The notes beneath the pieces are model-generated. The model had not been told where the DNA came from, ran no database searches, and saw only the letters and a program-made list of their open reading frames with translations. The translations under genes were made by a program, and so were the position numbers. Positions 27,308-36,411 of a stretch of 64,000 bases of DNA are shown here, one piece after another (position 1 is the first letter of the stretch; each line of letters begins with the position of its first letter). The DNA is from Streptomyces sp. 11x1 (lineage in GTDB: Bacteria > Actinomycetota > Actinomycetes > Streptomycetales > Streptomycetaceae): contig NZ_CP122458.1 in the NCBI RefSeq assembly GCF_032598905.1, positions 6,845,001-6,909,000 of the forward strand, written 5' to 3'.

Positions 27308-28645
27308 CTACTTCGCCTGCGCGATGTCGGTGTCGATCTGCTGAGCGGTCTTCTCCAGCCCCTTCCGCAGGTCCGTCACCTTGCCGGACTCGTACTGGTA
27401 GCCGAAGTCCTGCAGCGTCGTCTGGTACGTGGAGCCGTTGACGGAGGCCGGCGGGGTGTTCGAGTGCTCGTTCTGCGCGATGTCCAGGAAGGTCTGGAAG
27501 CCCTCGTCCACCTTCAGGTCGGGCGACTTCAGGGCCGCGAACGTGGACGGCACGTTGTGGATGGCGTTGGCGAAGGACACGACGGCCTCGGTGTCGGTCG
27601 TCAGGTACTTCACCAGCTCCCAGGCCGCGTTCTGCTTCTTGCTCTGCGGGGCGATGCCGATGATCGTGCCGGAGAGGAAGCCCTTGCCGTACTCGTCCAC
27701 CTCGTCGTCGGCCACGGGCATCGGCGCGGTGCCGATCTCGAAGTCGGTCCCGGCGGCCTTCGCCATTCCGAGCCGCCACTCGCCGTCCAGCTGCATGGCC
27801 ACCTGACCCGTCTGGAACGGGTGCTTGGCCCCCCACTCGTCGCCGAAGGTGTTGCGGTACTTCTCCAGCTTCGCGAAGCCGCCGAGGGAGTCCACCAGCT
27901 TCTTCTGGTACGTGAACATCTCCGCGAACGCCGGGTCCTTGGCGATGTTCGACTTGCCGTCCGCGTCGAAGTAGGCGTGGTCCCACTGCGACATGTAGTG
28001 GTCCACGACCGTCTCGTAGCCGTGGTAGTTCGGCATGAAGCCCAGCTGGGAGTAGCTGTCGCCCTTCGACTTGGTCAGCTTCTTCGCGACCTCGGCGAAC
28101 TGGGACCACGTCTTCGGCGGCGCCTCGATGCCGGCCTTCCGATACGCGTCCTTGTTGTAGTACAGCCCGTACGCGTCCCCGAGCAGCGGCAGCGCGCACC
28201 GGGTGCCCTCGAACTGCGTGTAGTCGAGCATCGGCTTCGGGATGATCTTGTCGAGGTCGAGCTTCGACTTCTCGACGAAGGGCTTCAGATCGGCGAAGGC
28301 CCCGGAGGAGCAGAACTTGCCGATGTTGGACGTGGTGAACGAGGACACCACGTCCGGCCCCTTCGAACCGCCCGCACGCAGCGCCTGGTTGAGCTTGTCG
28401 TCGTTGATGTTCCCGACGACCTTCACCGTGATGTTCGGGTGCTCCTTCTCGAACTGGTCCACATTCGCCTGGATCGCCTTCACCTCGCCGGGCGCGCTCC
28501 ACCCGTGCCAGAAGGTGATCGTCGTCTTGGCGTTGGGGTCGTCGGAGGCGGTGGCCCCGGACTGCCCCGTACAGGCGGTGGCGAGCAGGGCGAGGGAGGC
28601 GGTGGCGGCGAGGGCGACCGCCGCGTTCTTGGATATTCCGGACAT
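27308..28645 (-). CDS. csnE: Sugar-binding lipoprotein of the csn transporter
   Basis: A 445-aa extracellular solute-binding protein (family 1). Signal peptide with lipobox LATAC at about residues 21-25, then KTTITFWHGWSAPGE typical of the family. Captures chito-/chitosan-oligosaccharides outside the membrane and delivers them to the two permeases. ATG 28645 has GGGAGG upstream. The 134-bp gap to csnR carries a copy of the dispersed 22-bp repeat (28708 onward), the only larger gap in the operon. Confidence 0.88.
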   Translation of the reverse strand: MSGISKNAAVALAATASLALLATACTGQSGATASDDPNAKTTITFWHGWSAPGEVKAIQANVDQFEKEHPNITVKVVGNINDDKLNQALRAGGSKGPDVVSSFTTSNIGKFCSSGAFADLKPFVEKSKLDLDKIIPKPMLDYTQFEGTRCALPLLGDAYGLYYNKDAYRKAGIEAPPKTWSQFAEVAKKLTKSKGDSYSQLGFMPNYHGYETVVDHYMSQWDHAYFDADGKSNIAKDPAFAEMFTYQKKLVDSLGGFAKLEKYRNTFGDEWGAKHPFQTGQVAMQLDGEWRLGMAKAAGTDFEIGTAPMPVADDEVDEYGKGFLSGTIIGIAPQSKKQNAAWELVKYLTTDTEAVVSFANAIHNVPSTFAALKSPDLKVDEGFQTFLDIAQNEHSNTPPASVNGSTYQTTLQDFGYQYESGKVTDLRKGLEKTAQQIDTDIAQAK

Positions 28646-28779
28646 GGCAGGGTCTCCTGAGGGAGGAATGGGGATCTGCGAGGAATGGGGCGCGCCCGGG
28701 CAACCCCAGGGGCGCGGGGAACTGCGCGACCAGCCACGACGGGCCGGCAGTGTTCAAACGACCTGAAAGACGGCCGAAC
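28646..28779. repeat. Gap between csnR and csnE with dispersed-repeat copy A
   Basis: No gene. A copy of the dispersed element (AGGGGCGCGGGGAACTGCG core) starts at 28708 and continues through GACCAGCCACGACGGG to about 28745. Two nearly identical GAGGAATGGGG words at 28663 and 28680 lie between it and csnE. Confidence 0.7.
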
Positions 28780-30024
28780 TCAGCGGAGCGTCAACGTGTT
28801 GAAGACTTCGTCACGCGTCGCCGCGAGCGCACTCTCCAACGCGCCCCGCAGCACAGGGTGTTCACGCACGTCACCGAGCACGAGCCGCGGCCGGGAAGCC
28901 GCCAGCTCGGCCAACTCGGCCTCGACGAGCGCCCGCAGCGGCTCATCGCCGGCGGTCAGTGCCGTACCGCTGAGGACGACGAGTTCGGGATCGAGTACGG
29001 CCACGAGTGAGGCGATACCTGTCGCGAGCCCCGTGGCGTACGTGGCCAGAAGTTGCCGGTGGGCCCCGGAGTCGACCTCGGCCGCCCGGGCCACGAGCGC
29101 CGCCGCGACCTCGGCGTACGGCCCCTCCGGCACCGGAGAGATCCCCAGCTCGCGGGCGAGCCGGGGAATGATCTGCGAGCCGGCGAGCTCCTGGAAGCCG
29201 CCGCTGTTCGCCTTGGTGACATGGCGGACCAGGGGCACGCCCGGGACCGGCAGGAAGCCGACCTCGCCGGCGCCCCCGGTGAACCCCCGGTGCAGCCGTC
29301 CGCCGAGGACGACCGCGGCGCCGAGACCGCCCTCGTTCCACAGCAGTACGAAGTCGGCGTGGCCCTTGGCCGCGCCCAGTCGCTGTTCGGCCAGCGCGGC
29401 GAGGTTCACGTCGTTCTCGTACTCCACCGGCATCGGCAGCGCGGCGGCGAGTTCGTCGAGGAGTGCGGGGGAGTGCCAGCCAGGCAGGTGCGAGGCGTAC
29501 CGCAGTCGTCCGGTGGTGGGGTCGAAGGCGCCCGGTGTGCCGATGACCAGCCGGTGCACGTCGGACCGGGTGAGTCCGGCGGCCTTGACCGCCCCGTCGA
29601 GGGCGGTGGTGACCTGCCGTACGACCGGCTGGGCGGCACGGCGTCCGGGGGTGGGGACGGCGTGCTCGCCGACGGTGCGGCCGGTGATGTCGGCGACGGC
29701 GGCCAGGACCCGTTCGGGGGTGACGTCGAGGCCGGCGGCGTACGCGGCGGTCGGGTCGACCGCGTAGAGCTGGGCGTTGGGGCCGGGTCGGCCCGTACCG
29801 GACCCGCCGGTGCCGGGGTCGCCGTCGCGGGGTCCGTCCGCGCCGGTGCCGGTGGCGACCACGAGGCCGGCGGCTTCGAGGCGCGCCAGGAGCTGGGAGG
29901 CGGTCGGCTTGGACAGCCCTGTCAGCCTGCCGAGCCGGGTCCGGGAGAGCGGGCCGTGCTCCAGCAGCAGATCGAGTGCGGCGCGGTCGTTCATGGCGCG
30001 CAGTACGCGAGGGGTTCCTGCCAT
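28780..30024 (-). CDS. csnR: ROK-family transcriptional repressor CsnR
   Basis: A 414-aa regulator. N-terminal winged helix (ALDLLLEHGPLSRTRLGRLT; SKPTASQLLARLEAAGL) and a ROK sugar-binding domain with the glucokinase-like segments GIASLVAVLDPELVVLSG and AGLDVTPERVLAAVADITG. First gene of the operon with the transporter, GH4 and kinase genes, which is the organisation of CsnR, the repressor of chitosanase and the csn operon in S. lividans/S. coelicolor. It is probably released by glucosamine oligosaccharides. A palindromic operator lies 23 bp upstream, so it is likely autoregulated. Confidence 0.87.
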   Translation of the reverse strand: MAGTPRVLRAMNDRAALDLLLEHGPLSRTRLGRLTGLSKPTASQLLARLEAAGLVVATGTGADGPRDGDPGTGGSGTGRPGPNAQLYAVDPTAAYAAGLDVTPERVLAAVADITGRTVGEHAVPTPGRRAAQPVVRQVTTALDGAVKAAGLTRSDVHRLVIGTPGAFDPTTGRLRYASHLPGWHSPALLDELAAALPMPVEYENDVNLAALAEQRLGAAKGHADFVLLWNEGGLGAAVVLGGRLHRGFTGGAGEVGFLPVPGVPLVRHVTKANSGGFQELAGSQIIPRLARELGISPVPEGPYAEVAAALVARAAEVDSGAHRQLLATYATGLATGIASLVAVLDPELVVLSGTALTAGDEPLRALVEAELAELAASRPRLVLGDVREHPVLRGALESALAATRDEVFNTLTLR

Positions 30025-30047
30025 GGGTCCGCCACCTGCCCAACTGT

Positions 30048-30062
30048 TAGGAAAGTTTCCTA
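30048..30062 (-). promoter_or_regulatory. CsnR-type palindromic operator
   Basis: Perfect 15-bp palindrome TAGGAAA-G-TTTCCTA, 24 bp before the csnR start. AGGAAA/TTTCCT palindromes are what I recall for the CsnR operator at the chitosanase gene. Its position over the promoter/leader fits repression of the whole csn operon. Confidence 0.75.
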
Positions 30063-30115
30063 TCGGATGCCAGGACGATAGGACTAGACCAGGCGAGCGT
30101 CAATAACCGGCCATG

Positions 30116-30153
30116 AAAAAAGCCCCCGGGCGGCGGAGTCACCGTCCGGGGGC
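30116..30153 (-). terminator. Rho-independent terminator of the secreted-protein gene
   Basis: Stem GCCCCCGGGCGG (30122-30133) with CCGTCCGGGGGC (30142-30153), one G-T type mismatch, followed on the minus strand by six Ts (30116-30121). Canonical; it also separates the gene from the csnR promoter. Confidence 0.85.
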
Positions 30154-30168
30154 CGGGCTGCGGTGCCG

Positions 30169-31002
30169 TTACCTCACGTCGACGAAGTCCGCCGCGGACG
30201 TCTTCGCCGCGGTGGTGGACGTACCGGCGAACTTGTAGCGGTACGAGCCGTCCTTCGACGCCTTCACGGTGGTGGCGAGAGCCCCGCCCGTGCCGGAGGT
30301 CACCGTCTTCACGTCGGTGTAGGCGGCGGCGCCCTTCGCCTTGAACTGGAGGGTGACCTGCCGGCCCTTGTAGCCGGCGTACTTGCCGGTGTTCCAGTCA
30401 GCGCGGGTGAGCGCGCCCTTGACGGTCAGGGTCCTGCCCTTGACGACCGGCTCGGGGGTGGCGTTCACGGTGACCTTGGAGACCCGCTGGAGCTTGGCGG
30501 TGCCGAGGCTGCCCCAGATGTCGAGGCCGGTGTGCGCGCTGATGTGGTCGTCGGATTCGTCGAGGTCGATCGCCGTCTCGCTGTAGAGGGCGGCGGCCTT
30601 CCAGGTGGTGGCGTCCGCGGCGGTGTAGAGGTTGTCCCGCGGGTCGATGGTGAGCTTCGCCGCGCAGGACTCGGTCACCGTGGTGTCGGTCGTCGCGGTC
30701 GTGGTGCAGACGGGCATCGAGTTCGCTTCGATGGCGTTGTCGGTCTCCGCCAGCGAACCCCGGTAGAGGGCGACGATCAGGAAGTTGTTCTTGTAGTCGA
30801 TGACCAGATCGGTCGGCCGGGTGAAGCTGTACGTCACCGGCACGGTCACCGCGGCCTTGGTGCCGACCGTGATCGGCTTGCCGTTGTTGACCGTGATGGT
30901 GCCGAAGGTCAGAGCCGGCGATTCGGCCAGCGCGGCGGGCGCGGCGAGGCCGGTGAGAGCCAGGGCGCCGGACACGGCGGCGCCTATGGCGAGCTTGCGC
31001 AT
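30169..31002 (-). CDS. Secreted protein of unknown function
   Basis: A 277-aa exported protein. Sec signal peptide MRKLAIGAAVSGALALTGLA with AxA cleavage near APAALAES. The mature part is beta-rich and Thr/Val/Lys-rich, with four regions separated by short loops. The two cysteines in VCTTTATTDTTVTESCAAKL could form a disulphide. The C-terminal half (TPEPVVKGRTLTVKGAL, VTLQFKAKGAAAYTDVKTV) resembles bacterial Ig-like repeats found in streptomycete surface proteins. Start ATG 31002 (GTGGGGA site upstream). Monocistronic with its own intrinsic terminator. No catalytic motif seen. Confidence 0.75.
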   Translation of the reverse strand: MRKLAIGAAVSGALALTGLAAPAALAESPALTFGTITVNNGKPITVGTKAAVTVPVTYSFTRPTDLVIDYKNNFLIVALYRGSLAETDNAIEANSMPVCTTTATTDTTVTESCAAKLTIDPRDNLYTAADATTWKAAALYSETAIDLDESDDHISAHTGLDIWGSLGTAKLQRVSKVTVNATPEPVVKGRTLTVKGALTRADWNTGKYAGYKGRQVTLQFKAKGAAAYTDVKTVTSGTGGALATTVKASKDGSYRYKFAGTSTTAAKTSAADFVDVR

Positions 31003-31198
31003 GAGTCCCCACATTCGTGGCGGGCCCCTGGGCGTTGCGCTCCAGAACAAGGGCCCGCTGTGGGGGTGACACTAAGCGATCATGTGTGCGAAGGGAATGC
31101 GGGGTACCTGTGAAGACAGTTCCGAAGGCGCAGGTCAAGCGGATGTGAGCGTTCCAGGCGCCCCCAGAGATACGTGCCAGGTGCCCCTGCGACGCGTA

Positions 31199-31227
31199 CC
31201 GGGTGCCCCTGCGGCGAGGGCACCCGG
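31199..31227. other. Hairpin near the 3' end of the HNH gene
   Basis: Perfect 10-bp arms CCGGGTGCCC (31199-31208) and GGGCACCCGG (31218-31227) with a 9-nt loop, 21 bp past the HNH stop. Probably its terminator, though the T-run (minus strand TTTTT near 31235) comes before the stem, not after. Upstream GGTGCCCCTGCG is repeated at 31190 and 31202. Confidence 0.5.
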
Positions 31228-31247
31228 CCATGCAAAAACCCGGACCG

Positions 31248-31784
31248 TCAGGCGGAGATGCCGTCGATCCGGGCCAACGCGTCGTCCGCGCCGAACGGCT
31301 GCAGGTAGGGCAGCCATCGTGGGTCCCTGTGCCCCGTGCCGATGATGCGCCAGGCCAGCCCGGTGGGCGGTGCGGGTTTGTGGCGGAGCCGCCAGCCGAT
31401 CTCGACGAGATGGCGGTCGGCCTTGACGTGGTTGCAGCGGCGGCACGACGCGACGACGTTGTCCCAGACGTGCTTGCCCCCGCGACTGCGCGGGATGACG
31501 TGGTCGACGCTGGTTGCGACGCCACCGCAGTACATGCACCGGCCCCCGTCGCGGGCGAACAGCGCCCGACGGGTCAGAGGAACGGGCCCCCGATAGGGAA
31601 CCCGGACGAATCGCTTGAGCCGGACCACGCTGGGTGCGGGGACTGTGACGGTCGCGCTGTGCAGATAGGCGCCGGATTCTTCCAGGGAGACGGCCTTGTT
31701 CTCCAGGACGAGGACGAGCGCGCGGCGGAGCGGTACGACGCCGAGCGGCTCGTACGACGCGTTGAGGACCAGGACGTGCGGCAC
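31248..31784 (-). CDS. HNH endonuclease
   Basis: A 178-aa protein. C-terminal HNH nuclease: CMYCGG, DHVIPRSRGGKHVWDNVVA, SCRRCNHVKADR, i.e. two CxxC zinc pairs around the DH...N motif. The N-terminal half (MPHVLVLNASYEPLGVVPLR, RALVLVLENKAV) is the typical leader of the widespread stand-alone actinobacterial HNH family. Role unproven (DNA repair or defence). Not next to restriction or phage genes. Confidence 0.85.
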   Translation of the reverse strand: MPHVLVLNASYEPLGVVPLRRALVLVLENKAVSLEESGAYLHSATVTVPAPSVVRLKRFVRVPYRGPVPLTRRALFARDGGRCMYCGGVATSVDHVIPRSRGGKHVWDNVVASCRRCNHVKADRHLVEIGWRLRHKPAPPTGLAWRIIGTGHRDPRWLPYLQPFGADDALARIDGISA

Positions 31785-32099
31785 GGATGCCTCCTTGTAC
31801 GCCGGCGGCGCGTGGCTCGCGCCGTGGACGATCCGTAGTCAGTCTCCCCTCAGGCCTGGTGGAAGCGCCACCATGTCCCGGTAACGGGCTGGGAGTGTTT
31901 TCGACCACACCTCATTCATCCCCCGCCGTGTGCGCCCTTCACTCCCTGGTGAGCGCCTTGTCTCCCTCGAACATGGCGGCGACCTCCACACAATGCCCCG
32001 TTAGTGTGGTGGACCTGCCCGTCCGGTGACCTTTCCGTGACCCGACGGATCTTGACCGCCGTGCCGGAGGGCAGATAACGCACCTTGGAGGTTCCTGCC
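31785..32099. other. Divergent intergenic region between HNH and MscS genes
   Basis: A 315-bp gap that must carry promoters for both genes. TTGGAGG at 32085-32091 is the ribosome site of the channel gene. No gene, repeat or reliable promoter motif was recognised in the rest. Confidence 0.4.
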
Positions 32100-33200
32100 G
32101 TGCCGTCCGTTTCTTCCCTGTCCCTCCTCCTGGCCGCCGCCGCGCCGTCGCCGTCCCCCTCGGAGACGGCGACGACACCGGCCGTGCCGTCGCTGGAGGA
32201 CGCACAGGAGAGCGCGACCAACGCCGCCAGCTGGGTGGAGGAGAACTGGTCCACATGGCTGGCCATCGGTCTCCGTGTCCTGCTGATCGTGGTGATAGCG
32301 GCGGTGCTGAGAGTGGTGGTCCGGCGGGCCATCACCAAGCTCATAGACCGGATGAACCGCTCCGTGCCGGGCGTCGAGGGGGGCACCCTCGGCGGTCTGC
32401 TGGTCAACGTCGAGCGCCGCCGCCAGCGCTCCCAGGCCATCGGCTCGGTGCTGCGCTCGGTCGCGTCGTTCCTGATCCTGGGCACGGCCGCCCTGATGGT
32501 CCTCGCCACCTTCGAGATCAACCTGGCCCCGCTGCTGGCCTCCGCCGGTGTCGCGGGCGTCGCCATCGGTTTCGGCGCCCGGAACCTGGTCACGGACTTC
32601 CTCTCCGGTGTCTTCATGATCCTGGAGGACCAGTACGGCGTCGGCGACACCGTCGACGCGGGCGTCGCTTCCGGCGAGGTCATCGAGGTCGGCCTGCGCG
32701 TCACCAAGCTGCGCGGCGACAACGGCGAGATCTGGTACGTCCGCAACGGCGAGGTCAAGCGCATCGGCAACCTGTCGCAGGGCTGGGCCACGGCCGGCGT
32801 CGACGTCACCGTCCGCTACGACGAGGACCTCGACAAGGTCCGCCGCACCCTCGCCGAGGTCGGCGAGGCGATGAGCAAGGAGGAGCCCTGGAACGAGCTC
32901 CTGTGGGGCCCCATCGAGGTCCTCGGCCTCGACGACGTGCTCCTGGACTCGATGGTCGTCCGCGTCTCCGCCAAGACCATGCCGGGCAAGGCCCTCACGG
33001 TCGAGCGGGAGCTGCGCTGGCGCATCAAGAAGGCCTTCGACGCCGCCGACATCCGCATCGTGGGCGGCGGCCCGGCCCCCGCGGCCGACGAGGACGCCGA
33101 CCCGACGGCCGGCGTGTCGGCCCCGTCCGTCTACGCCAACACGACCTCGCCCCAGTCGGAACGGGCGACACCGATCGCGCCCTCGGCCGTGCCCAAGTAG
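32100..33200 (+). CDS. Small-conductance mechanosensitive channel, MscS family
   Basis: A 366-aa membrane protein. N-terminal signal-like/periplasmic segment, a helix at about 55-75 (WLAIGLRVLLIVVIAAVL), a second near 130-150, and the pore-lining TM3 ASAGVAGVAIGFGARNLVTD (AG-rich MscS signature). The beta domain VGDTVDAGVASGEVIEVGLR and the C-terminal alpha/beta vestibule follow. Opens under membrane tension to release solutes after osmotic downshock. Start: GTG 32100, 8 nt after GGAGG; TTG 32085 would use its own Shine-Dalgarno as codon and is rejected. Confidence 0.88.
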   Translation: MPSVSSLSLLLAAAAPSPSPSETATTPAVPSLEDAQESATNAASWVEENWSTWLAIGLRVLLIVVIAAVLRVVVRRAITKLIDRMNRSVPGVEGGTLGGLLVNVERRRQRSQAIGSVLRSVASFLILGTAALMVLATFEINLAPLLASAGVAGVAIGFGARNLVTDFLSGVFMILEDQYGVGDTVDAGVASGEVIEVGLRVTKLRGDNGEIWYVRNGEVKRIGNLSQGWATAGVDVTVRYDEDLDKVRRTLAEVGEAMSKEEPWNELLWGPIEVLGLDDVLLDSMVVRVSAKTMPGKALTVERELRWRIKKAFDAADIRIVGGGPAPAADEDADPTAGVSAPSVYANTTSPQSERATPIAPSAVPK

Positions 33201-33236
33201 AGCGAGGGCGCGCGGGGGGGGGGCGTGCGTGACTGC

Positions 33237-33274
33237 GGGGGCGCCCGGATCTCTCCGGACGCCCCCATTTCTTC
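33237..33274 (+). terminator. Terminator after the mscS-like gene
   Basis: Arms GGGGGCGCCCGG (33237-33248) and CCGGACGCCCCC (33255-33266), one mismatch, loop ATCTCT, followed by ATTTCTT. A run of ten Gs sits just upstream (33214-33223). Confidence 0.75.
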
Positions 33275-33334
33275 CTGCCTCCTCCGGTTCCCCAGGAGCA
33301 CCCCCGTGTCTCCTGGGACGCCGTTCCTTCGGCC

Positions 33335-34692
33335 TTACACGTACCGCAGTTCCGTCGGCCGGATCGTGCGGTGGAGCAGAGGCAGGGTGGTGGCCGCGGC
33401 GAGCAGACAGGCGCCGTACACCGCGAGAGGGACCAGGGGTGCGCCGTAGGGGATGGACAGGGCACCGCCCACGTAGGTGGCGTACGTGACGGCGATCGCC
33501 GTGCCGCCCAGGCCGGCGACCAGTATCGACGGCGCCAGGGGCAGGGCCGTCTCCAGCAGCAGGGCCCGGCGCAGCACCTCGTACGGCACCCCGGCGGCGA
33601 CCTGCGCGGCCAGGCCCCGGCGGCGGGTGGCGAGGGACTCGGCGGTGCCGACGGCCAGACCGAAGAGGGTGATGGCGAAGCCGACGACGATGGCTGCGGC
33701 GGTGAAGTTCAGACCGGCGAGGTAGAAGTCGTCCCTCCCGGCCAGCTGGGCCGGTCCCTCGATGTGCGCGAGCAGCGCCTGCCGTACGCCGAGGTACCCG
33801 CTGCCGACCACGACCCCCAGGAGGACGGCCGCATGGGTGCGGGCCGCCGCCCAGGGGTCGTCGCGCAGCCGCTCGGCGGCGATCAGTACCGCCGGGTTCC
33901 CGGTGCGCGAGGCGAGCAGCCGGCCGGTGACCCTGGAGACGGCGCCGGACAGCAGCACCGCGCCCGCGCCCACCGCGAGCAGCGCGCCGCACAGTGTCAG
34001 CGGGGCCTGCCCGGCCTTCTGGTCGGGCATGTTCCGGGTGGTGCCGGCGACGGCGAGGAGGGCCGCGAGCACCAGCACTCCGATCGCACCCAGGAACACC
34101 CACATCGGCCCCCGGCCGGAGCCCGGCCGCACCCGTCGTACCCAGCCCAGCGGCGAGGCCACGACCCGGCGCAGCGCCAGCACACTCACGAGAGCGCCGG
34201 ACGCGGGCACGCCGAGCGCCACCAGCACGATCACGAGCCACGTCACCGGGCCGGGGCTGTGCCACCGGCTCACCAGGAACACCACGAAGGCGAGGGTCGC
34301 GACCAGCGAACCCGCCAGACAGGCCACCCCCGTCTCCAGCGCCGCGATCCGCCGCACCTGGCCCGCCGAGGCGCCGGCCAGCCGCAGCCCGGCGAGCCGC
34401 CGGTCCCGGTGGACGGCCCCCACGCGGGCGCACTGACCGAGGAACCCGAGGACCGGCACCAGCAGGAGCAGCAGGGTGGTGATCACCCCGGCGCGTTCAC
34501 CGGGGTTGTCCATCAGCCCGGCGGCCAGGCCCAACCGATGGTGACCGGCCAGGGAGGCGAGCGCTCCCGCCGCCAGGCCGAAGCCCGTCGCGAGCGCCGC
34601 CCCCGCCCCCGTGAGGGCCGTCCGCCACCACTCCCGCCGGTCCGAACCCCGCGTCAGCAGCAGGGCCAGCCGCAGATCGCTCACCAGCCCCT

Positions 34693-34696
<4 letters not shown>
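33335..34696 (-). CDS. FtsX-like ABC transporter permease
   Basis: A 453-aa membrane protein with about eight helices. Two FtsX-like halves are visible: FLGQCARVGAVHRDRRLAGLRLAG and FGLAVGTAESLATRRRGLAAQV, i.e. the conserved cytosolic 'RR' loops next to membrane segments. Family: MacB/LolC-type exporters or bacitracin-type peptide resistance permeases; substrate unknown. GTG 34696 overlaps the ATPase stop (GTGA). Third gene of the PadR-ABC operon. Confidence 0.85.
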
Positions 34697-35444
<748 letters not shown>

Positions 35445-35448
<4 letters not shown>

Positions 35449-35978
35449 GCTGCGTCGACCTCCGCGGTCAGGGTGGTCAGCCGGGCCGCGGTGGTGTTCA
35501 TCCAGCGGAGGTCGGCGTCGAGGTGGTTGAGGGCGTAGTCCGCCGCGAGCACGGTCGAGAGGTCGGCGCCCGGCGCGGTCTTCACGGCGGTCAGCTCCCG
35601 CATGCGCGCCATGTGCGCCGTGCGCTGCCCCCGCAGGTAGGCGGCCGGGTCGCCGTCGGTGAGGATCGAGACGACGAGCTTGGCGAAGATCTCGTTCGTC
35701 ACGAACGGCGCCGGCGCGGTGATCTCCCCGGCCCACCTGGCCAGCTCGCGCGCCCCCTCGTCCGTCGAGCGGTACATCGTCCGTTCCGGGCCGCTGTCCG
35801 CCTCGGTGCCGTCGACCTCGGCGAGCCCGTCGCGGACCAGCCGCTGCAGGGTCGTGTAGACCTGCCCGTACGCCAGCGGACGGGCCTGCGGGAAGCGTTC
35901 GTCGTGGCGTCGCTTGAGGTCGTAGCCATGGCTCGGCCCGCCGGCGAGCAGCCCCAACAGGATGTGACGGGTGCTCAT
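35445..35978 (-). CDS. PadR-family transcriptional regulator
   Basis: A 177-aa repressor: MSTRHILLGLLAGGPSHGYDLKRRHDERFP is the classic PadR winged helix, LAYGQVYTTLQRLVRDGLAEVD the recognition/wing part, and the C-terminal Vir-like dimerisation helices carry YRSTDEGARELARWAGEI. It precedes and overlaps the ABC exporter genes, so it is expected to repress its own operon until an effector (drug or lipid) binds. Start ATG 35978, the family-typical start. Confidence 0.9.
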
Positions 35979-36174
35979 GCCCCCAGTATGCACTGAGTAT
36001 ATGTACTGAGTGAATAGCTGGCCCTGGAGCGGCCCCGGAGTATGTTCCGGATCCGGCGAGGAAGTGAACAACCCCACGATGTCCGCCCGCCCACGTCTGC
36101 GGCGGCGCGCGCTGGGTAGGGCTGGAGTACCCCGGACCCGCACCCCATCGCCGTACGACGACTAGGAGGCCCCC
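35979..36174. promoter_or_regulatory. Divergent control region of the PadR-ABC operon, ACTGAGT direct repeats
   Basis: Two ACTGAGT words 13 bp apart (35992-35998 and 36005-36011) flank an AT-rich TATATGTA segment just upstream of padR: a likely promoter/operator. AGGAGG at 36164-36169 is the ribosome site of the small gene at 36175. The remainder shows nothing recognisable. Confidence 0.5.
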
Positions 36175-36411
36175 GTGGCCACGACCACCCCCCTGCCGAC
36201 CCAGGCCCGCTCCAAACGCGAGGCGGAGCCCTACGAGCTCCACGAGCCGCACGTCTGTGTGTTCAGCGCCGAAGGGCCCTGCGCCGACGTCCCGCTCACC
36301 AGCGAACCGCCGCTCCCGGACGCGGCTCCCCTCACCAGCGAGCCGCCCCTCGCCGACGCGGCTCCCCTCACCAGTGAACCCACGTCCCACGGCGCCGCAT
36401 CGGGGGTCTAG
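36175..36411 (+). CDS. Small repeat-containing protein upstream of malQ
   Basis: A 78-aa protein that I do not recognise. The first half is charged (RSKREAEPYELHEPHVCVFS) with two cysteines (HVCVFSAEGPC); the second half consists of three copies of a 12-residue repeat, LTSEPPLPDAAP / LTSEPPLADAAP / LTSEPTSHG. No signal peptide or membrane helix. AGGAGG 5 nt before GTG 36175 is a perfect ribosome site, and its stop codon is followed directly by the malQ ATG. That makes it a real, coupled gene. Function unknown; a disordered partner of MalQ or a peptide precursor are possibilities. Confidence 0.65.
   Translation: MATTTPLPTQARSKREAEPYELHEPHVCVFSAEGPCADVPLTSEPPLPDAAPLTSEPPLADAAPLTSEPTSHGAASGV

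Noticed and set aside
31094..31121. GGAAT...GTT pair resembling a sigma-R promoter
   Set aside because: Spacing is 20 bp and no plus-strand gene follows.
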